Origin: an uncultured Mediterranea sp.
GTDB lineage: Bacteria; Bacteroidota; Bacteroidia; Bacteroidales; Bacteroidaceae
NCBI RefSeq assembly: GCF_902493215.1
Contig: NZ_CABUOL010000003.1
Span: 62,001-126,000 of the forward strand
DNA length: 64,000 bases
Direction: 5' to 3'
The notes beneath the pieces were generated by a model that worked only from the letters and a program-made list of their open reading frames with translations, ran no database searches and was not told where the DNA came from. Of this stretch, positions 17,100 through 25,462 are shown piece after piece. Both the position numbers and the translations under genes were made by a program. Position 1 is the first letter of the stretch. Each line of letters begins with the position of its first letter.

Positions 17100-17712
17100 C
17101 CAGTCGTTGAAGATAGTCGTGGCCGAAGCGTCCATCATCATCCGCAGTGGCGTATCGGCCGTATTGAAACGCATCCCCAACCTCGACATCCATCCCATCG
17201 AGGTGAACTCGGTCGAGGCACTGAGCCACTACGCCCACCTGCACCAGCCGGACATGGTCATCATCAATCCTTCGTTCGACGGATGGTTCAACCTGCCCGC
17301 CTTCAAGGCCGAACATCCCCGCCTGACGGGTGTGAAGTATATCGCCCTCATCTCATCGGTAACGAACAACAACGTGCTGAAGGAGTACGACGAGCGCTTC
17401 TCCATCTGCGACGACCTCGACATCATCGCCGCCAAGCTGAACGGCCTGCTCCGTGGCGACGAGGAGGAAGAGGAGGAGAAGGACAACGAATCGGACACGC
17501 TGAGCCAGCGCGAGAAGGAAATCGTGACCTGCGTCGTGAAGGGCATGACGAACAAGGCCATTGCCGACAAGCTCTTCCTGAGCATCCACACCGTCATCAC
17601 CCACCGCCGCAACATCGCGCGCAAGCTGCAGATACACTCGCCCGCCGGCCTCACCATCTATGCCATCGTCAACAAGCTGGTGGAGCTGAGCGATATCAAG
17701 GAGAAGCTGTAA
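17086..17712 (+). CDS. LuxR-type regulator with degenerate receiver domain
   Basis: A 208-residue regulator. Residues ~8-125 look like a response-regulator receiver, but the acidic pocket normally read as DD is AEA (VVAEASIIIR), and the phospho-acceptor position falls on Asn (MVIINPSFDGW). Phosphorylation is therefore unlikely. An acidic linker (DEEEEEEKDNESD) joins it to a LuxR helix-turn-helix: LSQREKEIVTCVVKGMTNKAIADKL with SIHTVITHRRNIARKL. It is translationally coupled to the hemerythrin gene, suggesting a gas, iron or redox signal. Candidate target motifs are at 17960-17999 and 24896-24945. Confidence 0.88.
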   Translation: MSTNNQSLKIVVAEASIIIRSGVSAVLKRIPNLDIHPIEVNSVEALSHYAHLHQPDMVIINPSFDGWFNLPAFKAEHPRLTGVKYIALISSVTNNNVLKEYDERFSICDDLDIIAAKLNGLLRGDEEEEEEKDNESDTLSQREKEIVTCVVKGMTNKAIADKLFLSIHTVITHRRNIARKLQIHSPAGLTIYAIVNKLVELSDIKEKL

Positions 17713-17724
17713 AGCTCATTTTTT

Positions 17725-17803
17725 ACCACAGATTACGCAGATTGGCGCAGATTTCAGAGATATTTCTTTTTAGAAATCTGTGCCAATCTGTGTAATCTGT
17801 GGT
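17725..17803. repeat. CACAGATT inverted repeat, copy 2
   Basis: ACCACAGATTACGCAGATT pairs with AATCTGTGTAATCTGTGGT; an inner AGATTTC/GAAATCT pair shortens the loop. It directly follows the LuxR gene and could end its transcript. Confidence 0.85.
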
Positions 17804-17817
17804 GGACAAACAAGGAA

Positions 17818-17860
17818 ATTCCCGCCCCACGATATCGCATCGGAGGGCGGGAATCTTTTT
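17818..17860 (+). terminator. Intrinsic terminator-like hairpin, possibly bidirectional
   Basis: ATTCCCGCCC (17818-17827) pairs perfectly with GGGCGGGAAT (17845-17854) and is followed by CTTTTT on the plus strand. On the minus strand the same stem is followed by TTCCTTGTTT, which is T-rich enough to end a transcript from the promoter at 17919-17926. Confidence 0.65.
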
Positions 17861-17912
17861 ACCTTTCTAAAAGTGGTTACGTAATTATGACTAACTAATT
17901 CATTCAAATCTG
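17818..17912 (-). ncRNA. Candidate small RNA, about 95 nt
   Basis: A minus-strand TACCTTTG -7 box at 17926-17919 has no protein gene downstream on that strand. The predicted transcript runs from about 17912 to the GC-rich hairpin at 17818-17854 with a T-rich tail. No open reading frame of useful size is present. It could be a regulatory RNA, or the leftover promoter of a lost gene. No match to a known RNA family is claimed. Confidence 0.3.
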
Positions 17913-17918
17913 ATGGTG

Positions 17919-17999
17919 CAAAGGTAATGCATCGCGGCGGACGGTGCAATCGCTTGAAGTAGGTATTTTCGGGTACGAAACATCAGGCAGTAGGTATTG
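17919..17999 (-). promoter_or_regulatory. Orphan promoter with GGTA direct-repeat motif
   Basis: The -7 box TACCTTTG lies on the minus strand at 17926-17919. Read on the plus strand, TAGGTATTTTCGGGTA (17960-17975) holds two GGTA half-sites exactly 10 bases apart, and another TAGGTATTG lies at 17991-17999. The first half-site starts 35 bases from the -7 box, almost the same spacing as GGGTATTG at the porin promoter (24910). Confidence 0.5.
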
Positions 18000-18007
18000 A
18001 GGACGAT

Positions 18008-18034
18008 TATTCTCAATTTTCCATTCTCCATTCA
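18008..18034. repeat. Short pyrimidine-arm repeat after ccsA-resB
   Basis: TTCTCAATTTTCCATTCTCC, a single arm of the purine/pyrimidine short-word family, abuts the 3' end of the cytochrome maturation gene. Apart from the features listed, the 322-base gap 17713-18034 shows nothing else. Confidence 0.6.
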
Positions 18035-20257
18035 TCAAGCGTAGCTGTGCATGCCTCCCAGCAGGAAATTGACGCCGAAGTAGGTAACCAGCACGCAGAG
18101 GAAAGCCACCACACTGAACACGTGGAAGAACAACGGACGGCGGAAGCAGGGCAACGAAGCAGGATGGAGCGCCAGGGCATAGACAAGCATCGTGACCAGC
18201 GCCCACACTTCCTTGGGGTCCCATCCCCAGTAGCGGTCCCACGACACATTGGCCCACACGGCGCCGATGAAGATGCCCACGGCCAGCAGGAAGACGGCCG
18301 GATAGAGCAGCAGGCGGCTCACCACCTGAAGGCGCTCCACCTGAGCTTCACACTCCCTGCACGAAGCAAGCAGAACCAGTGCCGCCACCCCATTGAGCAT
18401 GACGAAGGCCAGCAGGGCGTAGGCCACCATGATGACCGCCACATGCACACTGAGCAGGGGCGAGGCAAGGACAGGCATCAGTTGGCCCACCTGCGGATTG
18501 CGCTCGCCCAGCATGGACACCACCAACGCCAACCCACACACCAGGAAGCCCAAAGGGAGCGCCAGGGGCAGACGGCGATGGAAGACGAGGGTGAGCAGGG
18601 TGGCACAAAGGGCCAGCAGGTGCATCGTCTCGTGCCCGTTGGACATGGGCAGGTGACCACTCACCAGGCCGCGAAGCGCCATCAGGCCTGCCAGCCAACA
18701 GGCCATCAGGCCCATCACGACCAGCGACACACGACTTACCCCTCGCCTCTCCTGCCGACGAAGCATCAGGCAGCGGACAGAATAAACAAAGGAGAACAAT
18801 CCCAGCACGACAGAGGCCACGGCCAGCGAAAAGCTGTCGTTCACCTGGTTATAGACCCTCTCGGCACCAAAGCGGAGGTCAGAGGGCAACAACGCCCCAC
18901 CCTCGCGCTGCTGGTAGCGACGTATCTTGCCCACCAGCCGCTCCACCTCCGTAAAGTGCTTGCGCGCCACCTGTTCGGCCACGTAGTTCATCGCCCCACG
19001 CACGAAAGTGCCTTCTTCGAGGGGCATGTCGCGCGGCAGGCGGTCGGCCAGGGAGAGCCACTCCAAGCGGGAAGCATCGGCCGACGACGGGGGCATATAG
19101 GGAAAAATGCGCCACGCCGCCCCCGTCGCCACGCTGCTCACCAGGCTGAACTTCTCGTTGGCCTCGCCCACGGCCTTCGCGTCGGCCATGGAAGCGTCGG
19201 CCAAGGCTTCGGCATCGAGTCGGTAGCCATCAGGGCCGAAGAAGTCCTGCAACGAGGCATAGCCCCCCTCCACCCCCAGCAGGCGGCGCACGTCGGCACT
19301 CTTCACGCGGATGCACGGCTCGCGCTTCCAGTCGTCGTAGTAGAAGAACCAACCCGTCAGCACCTGCTCGGCTGTGAGGCCCCGATACGTGGGCTTGCCA
19401 CAGAGCTTCATGGTGAAGTCCTTGGCCAGCGTCTGCAGGGGGCAGACGCGGTCGTTGTAGTAGACATAGAGCCGGCCGAAGCAAGCAGCCGTCTCGCGCG
19501 GCAAGGTGCGCGGCAGGTCTTCGGCCGCCCGTACGAAGGGCGCGGCCAGCAGCAGGCCTGCCACGCCCGCCGCCCGAAGCGAGGGGTGGCGAAGCAGGCG
19601 TCGGAACCCGCTCTGAGGCTCAAGGAAGAAGGCCAGGGCCGAAAGCAACAGAAGGACATAGCCCGCATAGGTGAGGCTGATGCCCCAAGGGTCGCAGGCC
19701 ACGGACAAGGTGACGCCCTGCCCGTCGGAGTCGTAGCCCGACTGATAGAAGCGGTAGCCCTCATGGCGGAAGATGCGGTTCATGGACACCTCGCCCTGAT
19801 GCACTTCATCGCCTGAGGCCAGCGTGAAGCGGCTCACGAAGTCTTTCGGCGCCGATGTGCCCGCATAATACTCCACCCTGAACTCCTCCAGCGAGAGGCG
19901 GAAGGGGAAGGCCGCCGTCCGCCCCTCGGACGTTGCAAAGGCCTCCACCTCCTCGCCCTGCCGCAGGTGCACGCGCCCCTGCACGCCCCACACGTGGGTG
20001 ACCAGCGCACCCAGCAGAATGAGCGCCAAGGAGAGGTGAAACAAAAAAGTCGCCCGACGCTTCTGCACCCGACGGCGCCACAGATAACCGATACCCGCAA
20101 CGGACATCAGCGCCCAGCAGGCCACGAACCAAGGCGAGCCATAGACGTGGCGCACGACCAAGGGAGTGCCCCACACCTTCTCCACACACGTGGCGGCCAT
20201 CAATACACAGACAAGCAGGCCCAACAGGCCGAAGGAAAGGTTTCGCAAGATTTTCAT
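18035..20257 (-). CDS. ResB-CcsA fusion, cytochrome c biogenesis
   Basis: A 740-residue inner-membrane protein. The N-terminal half is ResB/CcsB-like (HLSLALILLGALVTHVWGV, FRLSLEEFRVEYY, then a large periplasmic domain). The C-terminal half is CcsA-like, with multiple membrane helices and the haem-handling motif WDRYWGWDPKEVWAL near residue 676. System II cytochrome c synthases of this fused type export haem and attach it to CxxCH motifs in apocytochromes. The neighbouring di-heme protein supplies such motifs. No nrfHA genes, often near such fusions in Bacteroides, are in the window. Confidence 0.9.
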   Translation of the reverse strand: MKILRNLSFGLLGLLVCVLMAATCVEKVWGTPLVVRHVYGSPWFVACWALMSVAGIGYLWRRRVQKRRATFLFHLSLALILLGALVTHVWGVQGRVHLRQGEEVEAFATSEGRTAAFPFRLSLEEFRVEYYAGTSAPKDFVSRFTLASGDEVHQGEVSMNRIFRHEGYRFYQSGYDSDGQGVTLSVACDPWGISLTYAGYVLLLLSALAFFLEPQSGFRRLLRHPSLRAAGVAGLLLAAPFVRAAEDLPRTLPRETAACFGRLYVYYNDRVCPLQTLAKDFTMKLCGKPTYRGLTAEQVLTGWFFYYDDWKREPCIRVKSADVRRLLGVEGGYASLQDFFGPDGYRLDAEALADASMADAKAVGEANEKFSLVSSVATGAAWRIFPYMPPSSADASRLEWLSLADRLPRDMPLEEGTFVRGAMNYVAEQVARKHFTEVERLVGKIRRYQQREGGALLPSDLRFGAERVYNQVNDSFSLAVASVVLGLFSFVYSVRCLMLRRQERRGVSRVSLVVMGLMACWLAGLMALRGLVSGHLPMSNGHETMHLLALCATLLTLVFHRRLPLALPLGFLVCGLALVVSMLGERNPQVGQLMPVLASPLLSVHVAVIMVAYALLAFVMLNGVAALVLLASCRECEAQVERLQVVSRLLLYPAVFLLAVGIFIGAVWANVSWDRYWGWDPKEVWALVTMLVYALALHPASLPCFRRPLFFHVFSVVAFLCVLVTYFGVNFLLGGMHSYA

Positions 20258-20279
20258 ACCAGAAAAGAGTTTATAGGGA

Positions 20280-20314
20280 AAAGCAGTGCTTTACACCACA
20301 AAAAGCACTGCTTT
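20280..20314. repeat. 13-base inverted repeat upstream of ccsA-resB
   Basis: AAAGCAGTGCTTT (20280-20292) and its perfect complement AAAGCACTGCTTT (20302-20314) are separated by 9 bases. It lies between the di-heme gene and the ResB-CcsA gene on the minus strand. It may act as an attenuator or be a dispersed repeat. Confidence 0.65.
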
Positions 20315-20398
20315 ACACATACGAACTCCATGTTTTAAAAAGTTCTGTGCAAAGCAATGCTATCTGTAGTGTTCTTACATCTTTTTATCGGCAAGCCA

Positions 20399-22051
20399 TC
20401 AGATGGAGTCGATGAACTTCACCACCGCCTCGCGGTCCTCTTTCGAAAGCTCGCGGAACTTCTGGACGGTGTAGTAGGCATCGCTCTGCTCGCTGGTGCC
20501 GTGCCACATGATGGCTTCCATCGTGGTGCGCGCACGGCAGTCGTGCAGGCGGTCGGCATACTCGGCCCCTGTGCAACGCTGATGCAGGCCGCGCCCCCAG
20601 AGCGGCGTGGTGCGGCACCAACCAGTGCGGATGTCGTTCACCATGTGGAGCTTGTGCTGCACCATGTCGGTGTAGGGCCAAATCTTCTGATGCGGATAGC
20701 GGGGCAGTTGCCTGGCCTTGTCGCCTGTGAAGAAGCGGGCGGGGTCGCGTATCTCGTCGTCGCCCGTCGTCCAGGTGGGTTTGTGGCAGTAGGCGCAACC
20801 TATCTCCGAGAAGAGTTCCTTGCCGCGGAGCACGTCCTCGTCGTCCACGTTGCGGGCGGCGGGCACGGCCAGGCCCCGATGCCACACCATGAGGTCGATG
20901 TAGTCCTGGTCGCTCACCTCGACGGGCAGCGTCTTCGAGGTCAGGTAGTTGTAGATGTTGTCCGCCACGTTTTCCGTGAACCATTCAGGGTGTTCCTCGG
21001 GTGTGGACACCTTGGCGATGTAGCTGGGAAAGCCCGCCTGAATGTCGGGGTCCTGCGAAGCATATTGGGCGTAGGAGCCTGCCGCGTCGAGGTAATGGAA
21101 GCGGCGGTCGCTGCGCGTGGCGTTGGTAATGTTCCAGAAGGCATTGGCACCTGCCGCGTCCTGCAAGGGGCCACGGCTCAAGGCGTAGGTATAACGGAAC
21201 GGATAGAGGGTACCGTCTCCGCCTTGCGCCGTATTGGCATATTGCTTCACCCACTCTCCGTTCTTGAAGATGGCTTCGTTGAGCTTGAAATAGCCGTCCT
21301 GCTCCTGCTTGGCGTATTCAGCCTTCAGGTCCTCGTCGCTGATGGCATCGAGCAGGCCCGTGCCATAGATGCCGATGGTGGACTCCAGACGCACCTCGTA
21401 GTCGCCCACGTCGTAGCCGCGGTTGGCCACGTAAATGGCACTCCTGGGGATGTCCACTTCGGGGTAGCGCAGCTGGTAGGTCTCGCCGTCGGGGAACTTG
21501 TTGCCGAAGGCGTCGGTATATTCGTGCCAGGTGATGGTAATCTGCGACTCGTCGAGCGGCGCCTTGAAGGGGGCCACGGCATGAGTTTGCGGCATGCCTG
21601 CCAGCCAGGGCACATAGGCCTCGGTCTCGGGGTTGTAAACCACCAGCAGATAGCCGTTTCCTATCTCGTTGGTGTTGAACGTGCCGTTGTTTTGGCTCTT
21701 GCCATGCCCGTAGCCAGGATGGCAATGCATGCACGAGGTTCGGATGTAGAGCGGCCCCAGGCCATGGCGCATGCCGTCGAAGTTGGCCGTGAAAGGTTTC
21801 TCGAAGAACTGCTCGCCACGGTTGAAGGCGGCGTTCATGGTGGCGTCGGCCTCGACCACGGCCGTAGGGTCTTCGAAGGCCGTCGAGGTAGAGTTGGAGG
21901 TAGTGCCCAGTTCGCCGCCCGTGTAGTACCAGTCGGGCAGCTCAGCGGGCGTCTCGGACGAAGGGTTGTCGCCCTTCACGTCGTCGTCGCTACAGGCCGT
22001 CAGGCTCAGAGCGGCTCCAAGGATTACATAAAAACAGGTCTTTTTCATCAT
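20399..22051 (-). CDS. Di-heme oxidoreductase-family lipoprotein (DUF1111-like)
   Basis: A 550-residue lipoprotein (signal with lipobox LSLTACS). It has two c-type haem sites, CMHCH near residue 110 and CAYCH near residue 420. The C-terminal TTPLWGRGLHQR ... LHDCRARTTMEAIMWHG block is characteristic of the DUF1111/di-haem thiol oxidoreductase family, which is distantly peroxidase-like. It sits directly after the imelysin gene and before the cytochrome maturation fusion, so haem attachment and electron transfer at the envelope are likely. The reaction is not established. Confidence 0.87.
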   Translation of the reverse strand: MMKKTCFYVILGAALSLTACSDDDVKGDNPSSETPAELPDWYYTGGELGTTSNSTSTAFEDPTAVVEADATMNAAFNRGEQFFEKPFTANFDGMRHGLGPLYIRTSCMHCHPGYGHGKSQNNGTFNTNEIGNGYLLVVYNPETEAYVPWLAGMPQTHAVAPFKAPLDESQITITWHEYTDAFGNKFPDGETYQLRYPEVDIPRSAIYVANRGYDVGDYEVRLESTIGIYGTGLLDAISDEDLKAEYAKQEQDGYFKLNEAIFKNGEWVKQYANTAQGGDGTLYPFRYTYALSRGPLQDAAGANAFWNITNATRSDRRFHYLDAAGSYAQYASQDPDIQAGFPSYIAKVSTPEEHPEWFTENVADNIYNYLTSKTLPVEVSDQDYIDLMVWHRGLAVPAARNVDDEDVLRGKELFSEIGCAYCHKPTWTTGDDEIRDPARFFTGDKARQLPRYPHQKIWPYTDMVQHKLHMVNDIRTGWCRTTPLWGRGLHQRCTGAEYADRLHDCRARTTMEAIMWHGTSEQSDAYYTVQKFRELSKEDREAVVKFIDSI

Positions 22052-22065
22052 TGACTTTTCTTTCT

Positions 22066-23328
22066 TTAATGGTTGGCCTGCAACAACGTCTTCACCTCGT
22101 CGAAGATATCGTTCATCACATTGCAGGCATCGATGGCATCCTGATTGATTTTATCGTACTCGGCCGCACCACAGGTGTAGGCAAAGGGTTCGCCCATCAG
22201 GCTTATCTTGTCGTAGGCGTCTTGGATGGCGGCCTTCACACGAGTGTCCAGATCGGCATTGAGCGTAGCGACGTAGGTGCTCAGGGTGTGGGTGGCCGTC
22301 TGGATGGTACCGTCCACCGAGGGCGAGCCCTGATAGGCATTGCGGATGCTGATGACATTGCCTTGGAAGTCGCGGATGGAATTCAGGCTGTAGGGCGACT
22401 CGATGTAGCTGGGGTCGTACTCCATACCGCCCGAGGGAAGTCCCTTGCCCGTGGGGTTACCAATCTTGATGTTGCCCACCTCGTTGGCAATGTTCTGTAT
22501 GCCGGCCGTTATCATGTCGTACACCACGTCGAGGTAGTTCTTGTACTCACTGCCTGCCGCGCCTGCATTCTTGATGTTATCGCCGAAGTTCTTGCCCTTG
22601 TCCAGTTCGGTGTCGGTCAGAATCTGCTGCTTCTCGGCCGATACATTCTCAGTTCCTGCCCAGCAGGCCTCCAGCAGGATGCACTGGTTGCGCAGGTCGC
22701 CTGCCAGCCCCACGAGGTAGTTCAGTTCTTCAGTGGTATAGTTCAGGTTGTGGGCTACGCTGGTAGAATTGGCTGTAGCGTTGCCGCTGGCATTGGTGTT
22801 GGTCAGCTCGAAGAGCAGGTACTCGATGGCATGGAAGCCTTGCAGGGCATAACCCAGGTAATTGCCCACATAGTTGCCTTCGTCGTCCATCTGCGCCATT
22901 TGGGCGGGGTTGTTCAGCAGAGCATCCATACCCGTCTTGTCCAGCGGCCAGGAGTCGATGTGGGGGTCTACGTTGTAGTCGCCTGCCGGGCCAAACAGCC
23001 AAGCCTCACTCTTCTCCCAATAGTCGCGCGCCAGCTTCCAGGCCTCGCAGGCGGCCTCCACGTCGGCGGTGGTCAGCGTGCCAGCCTGCTTCTTCGTGCG
23101 GATGTCGATACACAAGCTGTGAAGGCTCATGGCGGCGTCGGCCATGCCTTGATACGAAGGAATCACGGTCTTATCGGCAAAGTCGGCCACCACTTCCTTC
23201 AAGGCCTTCTCCTGAGCCGAAAGCTCGGTTCCGTCGGTAGGGTCATCGTTGTCACTACAAGATGTCATACTCATGCCCATCATGGCTCCCAGAGCCAGAC
23301 AGAGCGGGAATTTCAGAAACGTTTTCAT
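22066..23328 (-). CDS. Imelysin-family (M75-like) lipoprotein
   Basis: A 420-residue lipoprotein with lipobox MSMTSCS. The GxHxxE motif typical of imelysin/EfeO proteins is present as GFHAIEYLLF near residue 166. Imelysin proteins are linked to iron uptake and are not active peptidases. Its neighbours are a porin upstream and a di-haem protein downstream, 14 bases apart, which suggests an envelope iron or redox system. Confidence 0.88.
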   Translation of the reverse strand: MKTFLKFPLCLALGAMMGMSMTSCSDNDDPTDGTELSAQEKALKEVVADFADKTVIPSYQGMADAAMSLHSLCIDIRTKKQAGTLTTADVEAACEAWKLARDYWEKSEAWLFGPAGDYNVDPHIDSWPLDKTGMDALLNNPAQMAQMDDEGNYVGNYLGYALQGFHAIEYLLFELTNTNASGNATANSTSVAHNLNYTTEELNYLVGLAGDLRNQCILLEACWAGTENVSAEKQQILTDTELDKGKNFGDNIKNAGAAGSEYKNYLDVVYDMITAGIQNIANEVGNIKIGNPTGKGLPSGGMEYDPSYIESPYSLNSIRDFQGNVISIRNAYQGSPSVDGTIQTATHTLSTYVATLNADLDTRVKAAIQDAYDKISLMGEPFAYTCGAAEYDKINQDAIDACNVMNDIFDEVKTLLQANH

Positions 23329-23393
23329 TGTGTCTTATGTTTTTTGGTTATTATGGAATGTATTCAAGTAAAATCAGATCTTCACCACAGATT

Positions 23394-23471
23394 ACACGGA
23401 TTATCACAGATTCATCGACCTGACAATCTGAAAATCAAGAAAGTTCTGTGTCAATCTGAGCCATCTGTGGT
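23394..23471. repeat. CACAGATT inverted repeat, copy 3
   Basis: ACCACAGATTACACGGATT on the left and a decayed right arm ending in CATCTGTGGT. It lies between the porin and imelysin genes on the minus strand and could lower imelysin expression relative to the porin. Confidence 0.8.
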
Positions 23472-23477
23472 GAGCTA

Positions 23478-24836
23478 TTACAAGTTGAAGAAGCCCGCAT
23501 AGGCCACACCTACCGACACGGCAGGCTCGTTGTTGAACTTGCTTTTGAGGAGGCCGATGGAATATTCGCCCTTGAGCACGACTTCCTTCAGCGGATAGTA
23601 GTTGACGCCCACGGCCAGACGCTGGCGGCCATACTCCTCGTAGTGGGTCACGGCCTTGGCAGTCTTGTACATGGAGTCGTAGTACTCGTAGCGGCCGAAG
23701 AGGTAGAGGCGCTGCTCCTTGTCGGTACGTCTGGGGTTGAGGGAAAGGAAGTCGTAACCCACCTCCACACCTGTGGCAATGGCACTCGAGGCCACGGGCT
23801 GCTTGGGCGAGGGAGAATCCTTGGAGAAGCTCTGGTTGTAGCGGGTGATGAGGTCGGCGTCGGACAGGTGGCCATAGTCGAACGAGCCGCGCGCCACCCA
23901 GTTGTGGGCGTCGTAGCAGAAGTCGAACGCGCCGATGAGTACCGTTCCCTTCACATCGTCGTAAACGGCGTTGGTGGCCTTCTTCAGGGTGTTGCTGAAG
24001 GAGTTGCCCGCATAGCCGCTGAGCGAGAGGCGCAGGCCTTTTACCGAATAGTTGTCCACGCGGAAGGCACCTGCCATGGCATTGGCTATCTTGAATTCGT
24101 AGGGGCTGCCCGCTCCACCTTTCACCCATTCCTTGCTGCCGAAGCGGTCGGAGTCGAGACCCGCCAGAAGCATGGCCTCGTAGCGCCACTGCCCGGCACG
24201 GCCCCAAAGGCTGATACCCGTCTCGTGCCACGTGCAGGGCAGGATGGTGTTCTCACCCTCGGGTCGATAGACACCGAAGAACTCGGTGGGCAGGTGGTGG
24301 GCATTGGTCATGCCGACGGGCACCACCATGTGGCCCAGCTTGATGTTGAACTGGGGACAGAAGGACTTCTGAATCCAAAACTGCTCGAGGGCCACTTCAC
24401 CGCCACGCTCCACTTCGCTTTCGTATTCGCCGCCTTCGTGTTCCTCAATCTCGACGGCACTCTCCGTGCCGCCATGTTCGAACTCGATTTCGGTACCCAT
24501 GGTCCAGCCCTTGCCGAAGTCGTAACCCAGCATGATGACTACGTGGGGCAGGTCGAAGCGTCCGTGCGTGTCGTCCTTGTAGTTCTGCGGGCTGTCGTAG
24601 CGCAGGTAGTTGTCACTATAAAAATTGTAGCTGTAGACGGCTTCCCCATAGCCGCCGATGGTGAATCGCCGTTTGCGCGGAGCGGCTTCGGCGTCGGTTT
24701 TTTGTACGGCTTCGATACTTGCCAGCTTGGCCCGTCCGTCGGGCTCCTGCCGTTGAGAGGTTGTTCCCTCGTCGGCGTAAAGTGCTCCTGTACAGAGCAT
24801 CAGGCCCAATGAAAGGCCCCATACCTTTTGTTTCAT
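23478..24836 (-). CDS. Outer-membrane porin, phosphate-selective O/P-like
   Basis: A 452-residue beta-barrel protein with signal MKQKVWGLSLGLMLCTGALYA. GGYGEAVYSYNFYSDN, FDLPHVVIMLGYDFGKGWTMGTEIEFEHGG and IKLGHMVVPVGMTN are typical of porin O/P proteins, and it ends in Phe-Asn-Leu after alternating strands. An acidic/His stretch at VEIEEHEGGEYESEVE could bind cations. It is first in the porin-imelysin-diheme-ccs unit and has its own promoter. Confidence 0.86.
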   Translation of the reverse strand: MKQKVWGLSLGLMLCTGALYADEGTTSQRQEPDGRAKLASIEAVQKTDAEAAPRKRRFTIGGYGEAVYSYNFYSDNYLRYDSPQNYKDDTHGRFDLPHVVIMLGYDFGKGWTMGTEIEFEHGGTESAVEIEEHEGGEYESEVERGGEVALEQFWIQKSFCPQFNIKLGHMVVPVGMTNAHHLPTEFFGVYRPEGENTILPCTWHETGISLWGRAGQWRYEAMLLAGLDSDRFGSKEWVKGGAGSPYEFKIANAMAGAFRVDNYSVKGLRLSLSGYAGNSFSNTLKKATNAVYDDVKGTVLIGAFDFCYDAHNWVARGSFDYGHLSDADLITRYNQSFSKDSPSPKQPVASSAIATGVEVGYDFLSLNPRRTDKEQRLYLFGRYEYYDSMYKTAKAVTHYEEYGRQRLAVGVNYYPLKEVVLKGEYSIGLLKSKFNNEPAVSVGVAYAGFFNL

Positions 24837-24867
24837 TTCCCTTATTTTTTATAATTTTTTGTTGGTG

Positions 24868-24945
24868 CAAAGGTACGGGGGCACTCAAAGGGGGGCAATA
24901 CCCAAAAGCGGGTATTGTAGGGAGGAAAATAGGTAGTTTTAGGTA
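24868..24945 (-). promoter_or_regulatory. Porin promoter with palindrome and GGTA repeats
   Basis: The minus-strand -7 box TACCTTTG is at 24875-24868. Upstream is a perfect palindrome, CAATACCC-N6-GGGTATTG (24896-24917). Further upstream is TAGGTAGTTTTAGGTA (24930-24945), with GGTA half-sites 10 bases apart. The same 10-base GGTA arrangement occurs at 17960-17975. A common regulator, plausibly the LuxR-type protein at 17086, could read both. Confidence 0.55.
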
Positions 24946-24947
24946 TA

Positions 24948-25436
24948 TTACTTCAGCCGCAGGGCCACAACGTAATAGACGGCCAGGGAGAGGGCCATCA
25001 GCACCAGCGCGGCCAGGCAGGCGATGCGTGCCCACAGATGGTGGTCGGCCCAGGGGCCGACAGCAAAGAGCAGGCTGATGCACACATTGAACGCCCGCAG
25101 GAGGCGCACCACGCACACGTACTGCTGCCCCACGTTGCGGACATTCACGCGCACAGGGAAGCGGATGAAACGCACAGGCAGGCGGGCACCCGTCACCATC
25201 AGCGCGAACACGAGCGTCGACAGGAGGGCCGATACCCACATATTGCCATCCGCCTGTCCGCCCTGCGAGGTATACTGCCAAAGCACACCCACCCAGCCCA
25301 GCACAACCAGAAGCAGGGCCACGCCTTCCACCACCCAATCTACGACGGCGGGGCGGAAATGTACATCGGGACAATCGTGGGCCGAGAAAGGACCCAGGTT
25401 CACGCCAAACAGATTGAAAGACTTGATTCGTATCAT
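24948..25436 (-). CDS. Membrane protein of unknown function
   Basis: A 162-residue protein with four hydrophobic helices, including VVEGVALLLVVLGWVGVLW, ALLSTLVFALMVTG, LLRAFNVCISLLFAVGPWA and ACLAALVLMALSLAVYYVVA. No recognised family. It lies downstream of the small ribbon-helix-helix gene in the SPFH cluster, and its topology resembles the 27075 gene. Confidence 0.7.
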   Translation of the reverse strand: MIRIKSFNLFGVNLGPFSAHDCPDVHFRPAVVDWVVEGVALLLVVLGWVGVLWQYTSQGGQADGNMWVSALLSTLVFALMVTGARLPVRFIRFPVRVNVRNVGQQYVCVVRLLRAFNVCISLLFAVGPWADHHLWARIACLAALVLMALSLAVYYVVALRLK

Positions 25437-25462
25437 ATTTATTTCTTTAAAGTTAATAGGAG

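Noticed and set aside
20357..22054. 565-codon plus-strand frame
   Set aside because: Antisense to the di-heme gene, whose CxxCH motifs and lipobox identify the real strand.
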